The notes below the pieces were generated by a model. That model was not told where the DNA came from and did not search any database. It saw nothing but the letters and a program-made list of their open reading frames with translations. From Boletus sp. NGJ (lineage: Eukaryota; Basidiomycota; Agaricomycetes; Boletales; Boletaceae): a DNA stretch of 64,000 nt. The stretch is from positions 620,001-684,000 of the forward strand of contig JAGTXK010000103.1 of the NCBI GenBank assembly GCA_019096195.1, in the 5' to 3' direction. A program made the translations under genes and the position numbers. Numbering within the stretch: the first letter of the stretch is position 1; every line of letters begins with the position of its first letter. This document shows, piece after piece, positions 1-9,328 of the stretch.

Positions 1-179
1 GCAAATTTTATCATTTAGAGGAATATATCCTTCTCGCTGGGCTCAGCCATGTTGTCCTCAATCCACCATGCCACATCAAATCTTCCTGCTCCAGTAGGAT
101 CCCAATTGGTAAGAAATTGTGGAATGTTCATCAGTAAAAACAGGACTAACTTTCCAGTACTGTCCAGTACTGGACAGTA
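1..179. other. left-edge sequence without recognisable gene
   Basis: I see no coding pattern or transposon end here. A short palindrome-like CCAGTACTGTCCAGTACTGG block lies at about 153-173, directly before the tandem-repeat module, and may mark its edge. Confidence 0.4.
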
Positions 180-440
180 ACATAGTGCTCATAGTGAGGG
201 TCCAACTAAATAGTGGTTTGATAGTACTATGACAGTGTCTCATAGTCTGTTCATAGTGTGGCCATAGTCTGTCATAGTATTCTCATAGTGTCTCATAGTA
301 TTCTTATAGTACTTTCATAGTGGTTATAGTATTCTCATAGTATCTCATAGTGTCTCATAGTGTCTCATAGTATTCTCATAGTACTTTCATGGTGGTCATA
401 GTGATGCCATAGTATACATAGTGCTTCCATAGTGGCTTAG
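180..440. repeat. CATAGT-type tandem array (left arm of compound module)
   Basis: A degenerate minisatellite of roughly 8-12 bp units sharing the core CATAGT, with variable spacers such as GTCT, ATTCT and GCTT. It is not coding. The same array type, in the same orientation, starts the module at 34.2 kb, and its reverse complement lies at 1000-1285. It runs directly into the telomere-like array at 443. Confidence 0.85.
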
Positions 441-442
441 CA

Positions 443-490
443 ATCCTAATCCTAATCCTAATCCTAATCCTAATCCCAGTCCCAGTCCCA
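443..490. repeat. telomere-like (CCTAAT)n followed by (CCCAGT)n
   Basis: About five perfect CCTAAT hexamers, then about three CCCAGT hexamers. The hexamer is one base away from the canonical fungal telomere unit CCCTAA, so this is an interstitial telomere-like tract rather than a true telomere. A sister tract of CTAAAC units lies at 36093-36115, in the same relative place inside the second module copy. Confidence 0.8.
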
Positions 491-689
491 ATATCCTAAT
501 TCTAATAATTTACAAAGTAAAGTTGACTTCATGTAATGAGTAGAGAAGGATAAAATTGAAAAACAAGAGGGTGTGGGAAAGTTTTTGAAGTCTCGCTTGT
601 TTATATAAGAATGGTGGCACAAACATTAGCAAACAATGTCCGCTTTTGTAACACTAAGTGTGGGAAAATGGACTTGGATATTTTTTTTG
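491..689. other. spacer inside tandem-repeat module
   Basis: Unique-looking AT-rich spacer between the telomere-like tract and the TACACT array. No coding region is supported; the short open frames here run into the repeat and have repeat-driven composition (Thr/Leu/Phe/Tyr runs). Confidence 0.4.
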
Positions 690-965
690 AGTGTAGGTCT
701 ACACTTTTGATACACATTGTGACTACACTTTTACTACACTTTGGTGCGCATTTTTGGTATACTTTGTTTGCTACACTGTACTACACTCTGCTACATTTTG
801 TTTGCTTTTTTACTACACTCTGTTTGCTACACTTTTGCTATATTTGATGCGCATTTTTGCTACATTGTACTACACTCTTTTCTACACTTTTTGTACAACA
901 TTTGACTACATCTTTGACTACACTTTTTGTACACTTTTTGACTACACTTTTTGTATACTTTTGAT
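690..965. repeat. TACACT/GTGTAG-type tandem array
   Basis: Degenerate repeat of about 10-12 bp units with core CTACACTTT. Read on the minus strand it aligns closely with 36116-36345, including the interior GCGCA variants. The open frames across it are an artefact of repeats that lack stops and are not genes. Confidence 0.85.
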
Positions 966-1290
966 TTAGGATTAGAATTAAAATTAGGATTAGCTTAAAA
1001 TTACTACTATGACTATGACTACTATGAATGTACTATGAATGCTATGAAATGCTATGATACTATGATACTATGATACTATGAACACTATGAGGATACTATG
1101 GATATTATGAATATACTTTCAATACTATGACACTATGAATGCTATGGTACTATGATATTATGATACTTTAAACACTCTATATACACTATGGATACTATGA
1201 ATACACTTTCCACTATGAACACTATGAACACTATGAGTTATCTATGAAACTACTATGGCACTATGAGCACTATGATGAAATCCTGTATTT
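966..1290. repeat. GGATTA tract plus ACTATG-type array (inverted module copy)
   Basis: A short degenerate GGATTA tract (966-992) is followed by an ACTATG array to about 1285. On the minus strand, 690-1292 reads as CATAGT array, CCTAAT-like tract, GTGTAG array, the same order as at 34.23-36.35 kb. The module edge on this strand (TAGTAAATACAGG, near 1292) is also found at 34229, which argues for a defined repeat element rather than random satellite. Confidence 0.8.
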
Positions 1291-1443
1291 ACTAATGAAC
1301 ATTAAAGACTATCTGGTCTTCTAGTTGTGACTACAGAACCACTGTTTCAGAATCTTCTGAATGCAAATAAGATGCCTGCTCTGAGAATGTCCTGTGCAGA
1401 TATCAGCAGTGAGTGTACACATGTCTTGAGTGAGCTAGTTATA

Positions 1444-2659
1444 CAGTGACCTTCAAAACTATTGCAATACCTAACTCTAATGTGGTGTGTGCAGTGCACC
1501 ACAAACACCCATGGGAATTATGCTTAGCTTTGGTGGGAACAAACAAAGTAAACACTCTCAGCTATACTCTGGCTACTATACCATGTGCTTTGGGTCAGAG
1601 GCTATGGAGTTATGTCCATTTCAAAATAACAATACCATTGTAATAGTTTTGCATCTTTTAGTAGAGAATGTGCAATCTTGTTGAAATACCATCATAAGTG
1701 GCAATGTTTGGTTACACAAACAAAGATACACATATAAATATTATGTCTGAGTTTGAAATAGTTCACACACTTCTTTATTCCCAACCACATTATCATGAGA
1801 TCCATTTGCCTATGCTCATAAGGATTGGATTATAGAGGACTGGAAGTAGGTAGTATGATCTGATGAGACTAAAATCAATCACCTAAGGTCAGATGGGCGA
1901 AAATGGGTCTGGAAAAAAGCAGGGCTTAATAATAGATTGGTTGAAGGGACTTTAAAATTTGGAGGAGGTTCTTTTATGATGTGGGGGTGTATGACTTGGC
2001 AGGGAGTTGGCTATGCTACCAAGATTGATGATAGGATGGATGGAGACCTTTACCTTTAGATTTTGAAGGATGAGCTGCTGAATACTCTGCAGTATTATGG
2101 TCTAGATCCTCCTAACATGATCTTTCAGCAAGACAATGACTTCAAGCATACTTGCAAAAAGATGAAAGAGTGGCTTAAAGAGCAGAATTTTGAAACTATG
2201 ATATGGCCAGCACAGTCTCCTGACCTCAACCTCATTGAACACCTCTGGGGTCACCTCAAAAGAAGGCTAGCAGATCAAGAACATCCTCCTAGTGGAATTT
2301 ATGAGTTATGGAAGAGAGTTCAGGTGGAATGGGAGGGAATACCACTTGGGAAGTGTCAGAAGTTGATTGAAAGCATGCCTAGGAGGGTTGAGGCAGTGCT
2401 CAAGGCAAAAGGAGGCTATACCAAGTAATACCCACCTTATATCAAGAGATGCAAAACTGTTGCAATGGTATTGCTGTTTTGAAATAGACATAACTCCACA
2501 GCCTCTGACCCAAATCACATGATCCAACATTCAGATTGTAGCCAAGTGTGTGTATTTTGTTTGTTCCCACCAAAGCTAAGTGTAATTCCCATGGGTGTTT
2601 GTGGTGTGCTGCATGCACCATATTAGGATTAGATATTGCAACAGTTTTAGAGGTCACTG
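1444..2659 (+). mobile_element. Tc1/mariner-like DNA transposon, internally deleted
   Basis: Both ends begin CAGTGACCT and form long terminal inverted repeats of roughly 220 bp (about 1444-1665 and 2442-2659). A TA dinucleotide flanks each side (1442-1443 and 2660-2661), the target duplication expected for the Tc1/mariner superfamily. At 1216 bp it is shorter than its relatives here (about 1.6 kb): the helix-turn-helix N-terminal half of the transposase is missing, and only the region from the first catalytic Asp onward can be seen. It is non-autonomous, although its ends look intact enough to be recognised by a related transposase. Confidence 0.9.
2063..2428 (+). pseudogene. Tc1-like transposase, C-terminal DDE half
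   Basis: A 121-residue open frame carries the second and third catalytic residues of a DD34E transposase: FQQDND with the second Asp, then WPAQSPDLNLIEHLW ending in the Glu exactly 34 residues on. The upstream part (about 1826-2060) can still be read as a decayed WSDETK-like block in which the first Asp lies. A stop just before 2063 and the missing DNA-binding domain make this a pseudogene. It sits inside the 1444-2659 element. Confidence 0.88.
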
Positions 2660-2661
2660 TA

Positions 2662-3635
2662 TTAACCTCCTGTATGATAGAAGGCAATGGTCTAATGAGC
2701 CTGAGTAAGTGGATTGACACTAACTGCTGGATACTTGCTGACACTCACATAGGCAAAGTATGAACCACCCTATCTGCTGTGGCTACTACTGGTGTGGCAA
2801 CAGACAATCCAGAAGGGTCCACCACTGTTGGGCCTGCCATGAACAATACAGAAGGAATAGTGATAAACACTCCAGGTAGTTTCTATCTACCTACAACAAT
2901 CAATTACTGATGACATCTCCAGTGCCAATAGTGTTGCATATTCCTAATTTGCCAGACTCTTATGGATGCCATGCCGGACTCATTAGATCCAACCCTAAGC
3001 TTGTCACAGCCAGAGTAGCAGTTTCAGACATTTATGATAGATAGGGGGTCTATATTACCCCTGAAGACTATGATTTGAAGATACAGGATGGCAATTATAT
3101 TGAAGTTGAGGTGTTTCTCAAGCTATAAGTGAGATACAGTTGTATAAATCACCATTTGCTGACATGAGTTTTCATTTGGCTAAAGTTGGGATATTTAGGG
3201 CAATAACAGGAACAACTCCAATTCCAATGATTCATGAATCTACCAGATCATGCTTCAGAGCATGAAACTGCTCCCATATCATAAGTACTCTTAAGCCAAC
3301 ATATTGCTTGCGGGGCCTAGGCCCTCTGGCCCCTCTAATGCTATTAATGAGACCAATGTGTCTGATGGTCCCAGTGCTTCTGCCATTGTTCCTGCTGACT
3401 CAGATAAAGATAAAGGTAAAGTGTTAGCCAAAGGAAAGGGTAGGGTTGCTGTGAAAGGGAAGGAAAAGGCATTTGCCAAGAGAAAATGCAAGGTAGATGT
3501 GAGGAAGATAAAGACTGGGTTATGATCAACTGAGTAATGGTGGATCTAATTTCTTGAGTGCTTGAACTCTTGGTTTTCTTGATATTTTGTCCTAGAATTT
3601 TTTTTTTTGTCTGTATATGCTGCCTCATCATCTAT
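2662..3635 (+). pseudogene. decayed coding sequence of unknown origin
   Basis: Short stretches read as protein-like in one direction (around 2930-3130, and the 73-residue frame at 3304-3525, rich in Lys/Gly/Ala with KGK-type repeats), but interrupted often. I do not recognise the family. The basic Lys-rich tail resembles the end of a DNA- or RNA-binding protein. It may be a relic of another transposon, lying between a Tc1-like element and the Gypsy nest. Confidence 0.3.
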
Positions 3636-4050
3636 TAAGAACAGACAACTCTGATGTAACTCTGAAGGACCAGAGTTAAGTGGTGGTGTTGGGACTTGGC
3701 TTTATCTTATGTGGTGCACCCTTGCTTAAGTCCATTGGAGGTTAAGAGGTTTAGGATTTGACATGGTTGAACATCAAGTTGAGCAGAGGTTGAAGTAAGT
3801 CATCAAGACTTGAATGGAGAACAGGATTAGTGTTCAAAGTTGATATTTGAATTGATTATACAAGTGTTGTATTGAAGGTTTATATACAATCAGAGTGACA
3901 GTATTAGTAATGGAGTTCGTGATGTAGAATGAGTAATGGTATTGGAACTGAGATGATATATAGCCAGAGCAGTGCTTCTAAGTGGAACATATACTGGATC
4001 AGAGATAGCTACAAGGCATGACAGGAAGCATAGCTATAGTATATATGAAT
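3636..4050 (-). mobile_element. partial family-B Gypsy LTR (fossil)
   Basis: About 415 bp that align by eye along their length with the LTRs of element B (6438-7007 and 13049-13617), but are much more diverged. The copy stops where the LTR of element A begins at 4051, so A appears to have inserted into it or replaced its end. It is a broken, old, truncated LTR without internal region. Confidence 0.75.
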
Positions 4051-4960
4051 TGTTATGCCGGGTAACAATGTGACACGTTCCTGTATAATCAACCCTGTTT
4101 GATTATAGGACTAGCAGGACTTGAGGGGAAAATACCTCCAGAGGCCCAATGATTCCTCTGACTGGGGACTGGCTGCTAGCTTTACGTAGAGTGTCCTGGT
4201 TGCCTCTATGACCAATGGCGAAGTCTTGGATTTACCTACAGTGGCACAATCCTCCGAGAAGGAAGGGCAGACTGGATGCAGAGGCCAGCAACTAGATCTG
4301 CTGGGCTTACACGGCCTAGTGCCGGTGGTGGAGTCCCGGGCTTGCACGGACCAACCTCTGTTGGTCGTTGGAGTTGCCGAAGCTTTAGGAGCAGGGTCGG
4401 ACGGCAACAAGGCCACACAAGTGCGCGGTGATGAGGAAGACAATCACGAGCACAAGGGCGATCACCTCCAGAGCGAGTGCGAGGCTTCTGAGGTGAAGTG
4501 GAACCAGTAGCGGGAGAAGCTGGTAGATTACACGGGAAGGAGTATAGATCTAGGTTAGAGTTACATGAAGGGCCTGCACCCCTTTATATAGACCATGCCC
4601 ATCTAGGGCAGGCTTCGTATTGTATATGGTAATCGTAAGTCGCAGACTAAAGATTACCATAATGGATCTAGGCATCAGTCAAATGGAGGTTTGGAATACT
4701 AAGCTGTGTGCAAGAGAACACAGCCAAGGAGGCAATGTCTATAATTGAATCAGAAAGAGAAGAAAGGCATGTATCAATGAAATAGAAAGGCGGTGTCCAA
4801 ACCAAATGGGTAACTTCCTAGAAAGGGAGTTTCTGATGGGGCAATGCCTGAGTTGGTGTCGTGGGGGAATCCCAGGTCTGAGTCGAAAAATAGATCGTCC
4901 CATAGTCCTACAGGAGGTGAGGGAAGGGGAAAAGATGTACCCCCTTCGGTAACCATAACA
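4051..4960 (-). repeat. 3' LTR of Gypsy element A
   Basis: 910 bp bounded by TGTTATGCC and its complementary end CATAACA. It aligns over its whole length with the solo LTR at 29806-30761, although the two are clearly diverged. A purine-rich tract abuts its inner edge, as expected for a polypurine primer. Confidence 0.85.
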
Positions 4961-6310
4961 TTACCCTCCTCATAGTCTTGAAGTTCCATCTCAAGAACTC
5001 CTATCTCCCTCGTTCTCCTCATAGTTGGTAAGGTCCCAGGAGTCATCAAAGACTCCCTGGCTGGGGCATATCTGGTAGCCATGTCCTCGTCCTCCACAGT
5101 ATGTGCAAGTTCTTTGTGGGCAAGCATACTGTGGATGGTTGGGGGCAACCACCCTACAGTAGGGGCAGCAGTAGTGGGGGCAAGTGGGCCGAAGGTGACC
5201 TTGACGTCTGCATTCAAAGCAGCGGATGCCGGTGATGGAAGCTTGATGGTGATGAGGCAATCAGGCACAGGGCAGGGAATGGGGATGACTAGCCATTGAG
5301 TCAGAATGGCTGGTAGGAGAGGCACTTGCGGCAGCCCCAGGAATGGGAACGGAGGAAGGAGGAGGGCTCCTCGTTGTAGTGTCCCCCAGTGTGTTGAGAA
5401 GACCTCGTTCATTGGGGCAAGAGGGGAGATCGACTGAGAATACCATGGCTCTCTGTCAGCGGAGGGTTCTGGTGGGTCAGGAAAGGGCTGGGGGAGGAAC
5501 TGGGAGGACTGGTATTGTGGGGGTTCCTTGGGAGGAGGGGTTTGGAGCTGTGGAGGAAGGGGAGGCGATAAGGGTGTCATTGGAGGACTGGGCTCTCCGT
5601 GTCTCTGAAGAGTCTCTATCAACTCTGTTAAGGCCTTGGATTCTGTTGACGTTCTCCAAGGGTCGCTCCGCCACGGAAGGAGCTCGTTGAGGTGGAATGG
5701 GGTAGGAGGGCGAGATGGTCAATGAGGGGGCAAAGAAAAGGCAACTTTCTTCTTCTGAGAGGGAGAGGATGGTGGTGTGGAGGAGGCGATCACAGGTGTT
5801 GATGGGTAAAAGGGCGAGGGAGTAGTTGAATCCTTCGATGAAAAGGAGGTCAAGAATAAGTTCATGAATCTCAACTGTTGCCCTTTCTTCTTCAGCAGTC
5901 TGTTGGGCATTGGAGACATGGGGACTTGCCAAGTTTCTGGTGGTCCCGGAGAGAATGGATCAAAGTGAGGAGTAGGATCTATAAAGAGTGACGAGTTGGA
6001 TGAGTGAGTTGTCACAAGAGAAGAAGGGGATGGATTGGAGGGTTTGGATGGCGATGGGGTTGTTGAGGATGGTAGCATAGAGGTTTTGACGATGGGTAGG
6101 GGAGAGTCGGTTGAGGCATACAGAGAGGGGAGCAACAGCCATCTACCAGTTGTGGTGATAGGGGCAGTAGTTGATACGGCAGAAACAGGAGTGGGAGCCA
6201 GCGCGTTTGGGAATGTCAAGGTTCGGGTATTGTTTTTGAAGGCGAGCTTGGATGAGGGCAGCAGATACTCGGGCTAGGAGTATGAACAGAGAGGTGTTGT
6301 CTTGGGACAT
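4961..6310 (-). CDS. extra ORF region 3' of pol in element A, zinc-knuckle tail (fossil)
   Basis: Between the chromodomain and the 3' LTR the minus strand carries Pro/Ser/Thr-rich frames and, near 4991-5260, a cysteine/histidine-rich tail with about three CX2C-type knuckles (cores CFECRRQGHLRPTC and CTYCGGRGHGYQIC). Zinc knuckles normally sit in gag, upstream of pol; here they lie downstream of integrase. Element C has an equivalent region at 25057-26218, so this is a family trait rather than a local accident. Its function is unknown; a nucleic-acid-binding accessory protein is an inference. The copy is broken. Confidence 0.6.
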
Positions 6311-6437
6311 GGACCCGGTTCAGAGCCTGAGTCAGGTTTTATACTCAGAGAGTATTTTCTTGGCATTTCCTAAGTTGGTCTCTGGTTTCCAAGTTTGTTC
6401 TGCTGCGGAGTACCCTTTCCAATGCGTCAGGTATTGC

Positions 6438-7007
6438 TGTTAAGAACGGACAACTCCGATGAAACTCCGAAGGACCGGAGTTACTTGAGGGTGTTGGGAC
6501 TTGGCTTCACCTTATGTGGTGTGCCCTTGCTCGAGTCCAATGTCCCGGATTTCGAAGACATAGGAGGATCAGAGGTTTGGACTTGATGTAGTCGAACATC
6601 AAGTTGAGCAGAGGGTTGGAGTGAGTCATTGAGACTTGGACGGAAGACAGAAGGAGTGTTCAGAGTTGATATTTGAACTGACTTTACAGGAGTAGTACTG
6701 AGGATTTATATACGATTGGAACAAAGGTATTAGTAACAGAGTTTGTAAGGTGTAATGAGTAATGGGACAGAGATGGGACCTTGCCAGAGCAGTGCTTCTA
6801 AGCGAGACAGACACTGGATCGGAGACAACTATAAGGCGGGACTAGGACGGATAAAGAAGCATAGGTTATGTATGAAAGGAGAAGTGTGAATACTATAGTG
6901 AGGGTGTTACAAGTCCAAGGGTATGAGGACGTACTCCGAGGGAGAACGCGCCAGAGTTATGGACAGAGTGCCAGAGTTGGACTTGTCGAATTACACGGGA
7001 TATGACA
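6438..7007 (-). repeat. 3' LTR of element B
   Basis: 570 bp with TGTTAAGAAC...TATGACA ends, about 95% like its partner at 13049-13617 by eye. It contains a TTATATA-type TATA motif (read on the plus strand at about 6708). Confidence 0.9.
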
Positions 7008-7054
7008 GTATCCCCCTCTTAGGCCTGAACCTCTGAAGGCCTAGGTGAGAGACA

Positions 7055-7940
7055 ATGCAGAGTGGGGAAAATCGGAGTGGAGGAAAAAATCAGAGTCTGA
7101 AAAAAGGATATAAAGGGCGAGGGTGTGCCCCGGTCAATTCCACATTACCCTTATTCCCTACCATGTCCGACCTTGACAACATCAAGGAGTGGTCCGACAA
7201 GTGCATCGCAGTGAACGAGGATGACAACAAGGAGGTCAGCGTGGCCAAGTACGCCGAACAGCAGAGACGAGCGCGGGCCCAGAAAGAGGAGGCACAGAGG
7301 AGGACACAGAGGAGGCTGAGCGGAAGGCACATAAGGAGGAAGAGAAGGCACACCATGAGGCTGAGGAGGAGGCTGTACGCAGGGTGAGTCATTCTAACCG
7401 GAGTTCGACAAAACTAACCGGACTTTACAGGCGGAGGAGGTTAGGGCGTGTCAAAGTGTCAAACAGGGGAAGAAGAGGGAGGCAGCGGAGCAGTCGTGCG
7501 TCTGCTGCGACAACTGGGAGCTCGAGTGTGTACTCAGGCCCAGGAAATCAAAGTCATGCATCAAGTGCTTTGATGCAAAGGCAAAGTGCGAGCAGCCTGG
7601 CAAGGAGCAGCTGGAGAAGCAGAAGAAGAAGCAGAGGGTGGGGACTGGCGAGGCAGGGCCTAGTGGCTCCAACATGGATGAAGCAGCACCGGGGGTGCTA
7701 CTGGGGCTAACAGAGATCCTTCAGGAGATCTGGGATGCCCTGAGGTCCCAGAACAGGCGTTTGAAGCAGCAAAACGTGCTGCTAGAGCGCCTGGTTGACC
7801 TGAAGGCAGAGAAGGTGTACGGGAGTGGGGGGTTGGGCTCGGAGGAGATAGGGGAAGTGGAAGTGGAAGAGGTGGAGAAGGAGTTGGCGGGGTTGGCCAT
7901 GGAGGAAATCAAGGAGGAAAGTGAGGAGACAGCAGAATGA
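7055..7940 (+). CDS. antisense ORF region inside element B with Cys cluster and coiled coil
   Basis: This stretch lies between the chromodomain end and the 3' LTR of B, but its coding potential is on the strand opposite to gag-pol. Frames here encode a charged N-terminal part beginning near 7164 (MSDLDNIKEWSDK), a Cys cluster near 7497-7590 (CVCCDNWELEC, then CIKCFDAKAKC), and a leucine/glutamate-rich segment (7638-7940) with heptad-like LTEILQEIWDALRSQNRR. The spacing of six or more cysteines followed by a coiled coil recalls fungal Zn2Cys6 regulators, but the match is loose. Such an antisense passenger is unusual for Gypsy elements. It is treated as part of a fossil element; function unknown. 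Confidence 0.5.
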
Positions 7941-8012
7941 AGAAGAGGAGGAAGAAATACTGTAGTGTAGTGTAGTCTTCTTTTTTTTTCTTCAATGTAT
8001 TTCCTTGTCCAA

Positions 8013-9092
8013 TTATGCGGAGTGAGGTCTGGGCTTATCCAGATAGCGGGTGTGATAGTCCAAGACGAGTTCGGAAGCATGACCGAGCTCAGTGGCTAAC
8101 AACCAAGAAGTCTCTTCATCTGTCCCTTCATAACTGGACCAACAGACAAGATATAGGAGTTTGCAGTTCCGGTGATGTCGATCTATCTTGGAATTAAGGA
8201 TTTCCAAAACTTCATACTCTGGTTCGCCATCTACTTCAACTAGAGGTGGCAGAGATTGTACCCAGTTAGGTATTGTGTTGGATACGGAGGGTTCTAATTG
8301 TGAGACATGAAAGACTGGATGAACGGACTTCATTGACTTGGGGAGTTGGAGTGTGAAGGAGTGGGAGCCTGCCTGTGCAATGATTGGGTAGGGCCCTAGG
8401 TTCTTCTCGGAGAGTTTCTTCGAAGGCCTAGTGGAGCGGAAGTACTTGGCTTTCACGAAGACCGGGTCACCAACTTTGAAGTCCGGTGCCAGAGATCGCC
8501 TAGCATCTGCGGGTCCTTGGTAACGCTTTTGGGCAGCAGCCATCTCTTCATGGAGGTATTCATACAGGGAATCGAGGTTGACGGAGTATTCACGGGCTTT
8601 AGCAGAGGTGAGGTCGCGCTTGGGATGTACTGTAACATTGGGATGATAGCCTTTATTGGCGAAGAACGGGGAGACACCAGTAGTAGCACTTGGAGCATTG
8701 TTGTATGTGAACTCTGCTAACGGGAGGAGTTTGGACCAGTTGTCTTGCTGGTAATTGCAATACATGTGGAGGTACTGTTCGAGCGTCTGGTTCATCCGTT
8801 CTGTCTGACCGTCTCCTTTGGGATGATAACCGGAGGTAAAGTGGAGGCGGATGTCGAGAGCTTTCCCAAGCGAGCGGAAGAAGTAGGAGATGAATTCCGA
8901 ACCTTGATCAGAGGTGATGTGAGAGGGAACTCCATGCTTAGAAAAGACATGGAGTAGGAATAGTTTTGCCAAGTCCAGGGATGTTACTGTGTCATATGTC
9001 GGGATGAAAATGCACTGTTTGGATAATCGGTCTATGACAACGAGGATAGCAGTAAATCCGGAGGACGAGGGGAGTTGCTCAATGAAATCCAT
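8013..9092 (-). CDS. integrase core and chromodomain of element B (fossil)
   Basis: A 359-residue frame with the retroviral integrase core: IDRLSKQCIFIP after the first Asp block, then SDQGSEF with the second Asp, then the TERMNQTLEQ region with the catalytic Glu. The C-terminal GPYPI-type segment and LHPVFHVS-like motif precede a chromodomain (YEVLEIL...WSSYEGTDEETSW). Chromodomains steer integration to marked chromatin in chromoviruses such as Tf1 and MAGGY relatives. The frame begins inside the integrase, so its zinc-binding domain lies upstream in a degraded stretch (about 9093-9340). Confidence 0.88.
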   Translation of the reverse strand: MDFIEQLPSSSGFTAILVVIDRLSKQCIFIPTYDTVTSLDLAKLFLLHVFSKHGVPSHITSDQGSEFISYFFRSLGKALDIRLHFTSGYHPKGDGQTERMNQTLEQYLHMYCNYQQDNWSKLLPLAEFTYNNAPSATTGVSPFFANKGYHPNVTVHPKRDLTSAKAREYSVNLDSLYEYLHEEMAAAQKRYQGPADARRSLAPDFKVGDPVFVKAKYFRSTRPSKKLSEKNLGPYPIIAQAGSHSFTLQLPKSMKSVHPVFHVSQLEPSVSNTIPNWVQSLPPLVEVDGEPEYEVLEILNSKIDRHHRNCKLLYLVCWSSYEGTDEETSWLLATELGHASELVLDYHTRYLDKPRPHSA

Positions 9093-9328
9093 AGAGATGG
9101 AATTCCACGGCTTCTCCGGGATGGGGAGTTATTTCAACAACCTGTAGGGTCAGTGTCTTGGATCCTTTGCGTGAGGCGCAAGTGGTGCAGGAGGAGACGT
9201 ATTCTTTGATGAACGTCCTTATCCTTGGCCAGGTGTATTTGTGGCGTACAAGTTCCAATGTCCAATTTGGGCTGAAATGTCCGGAGAGGGGATGGTTGTG
9301 TTTGTACCGGAGGACTCGGAGTCAGAGG

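Larger units (their letters stand above)
4051..6437 (-). mobile_element. Gypsy element A, 3' part (3' LTR, extra ORF, chromodomain end)
   Basis: Minus-strand chromovirus-type Ty3/Gypsy fossil. The 3' LTR is 4051-4960 (TGTTAT...ATAACA ends); a near relative stands alone as the solo LTR at 29806-30761. Upstream in element sense lie a zinc-knuckle ORF region (about 4961-6310) and the end of a chromodomain (about 6330-6437; [12 protein letters not shown]-type motif). Element B is inserted at 6437/6438, and A resumes at 13618. Element A is broken by many changes and by nested insertion, and is the older of the two. Confidence 0.85.

Noticed and set aside
443-476. A true telomere or chromosome end
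   Set aside because: The unit is CCTAAT rather than CCCTAA, has only about five copies, and unique sequence continues on both sides; a sister tract sits inside the window at 36.1 kb.
611-969. Two overlapping plus-strand frames rich in Thr, Leu, Phe and Tyr, like a membrane protein
   Set aside because: They lie entirely in the TACACT tandem array; composition follows the repeat, and the inverted copy at 36.1-36.4 kb gives the same artefact in three frames.
180-1290. CRISPR-like array
   Set aside because: Units are short, degenerate and without regular unique spacers, and the genome is eukaryotic.
5343-5690. A 115-codon plus-strand frame opposite element A
   Set aside because: Shadow of the Pro/Ser-rich minus-strand ORF; composition (Gly/Glu/Arg) is the complement of that sequence and no start context or domain is seen.
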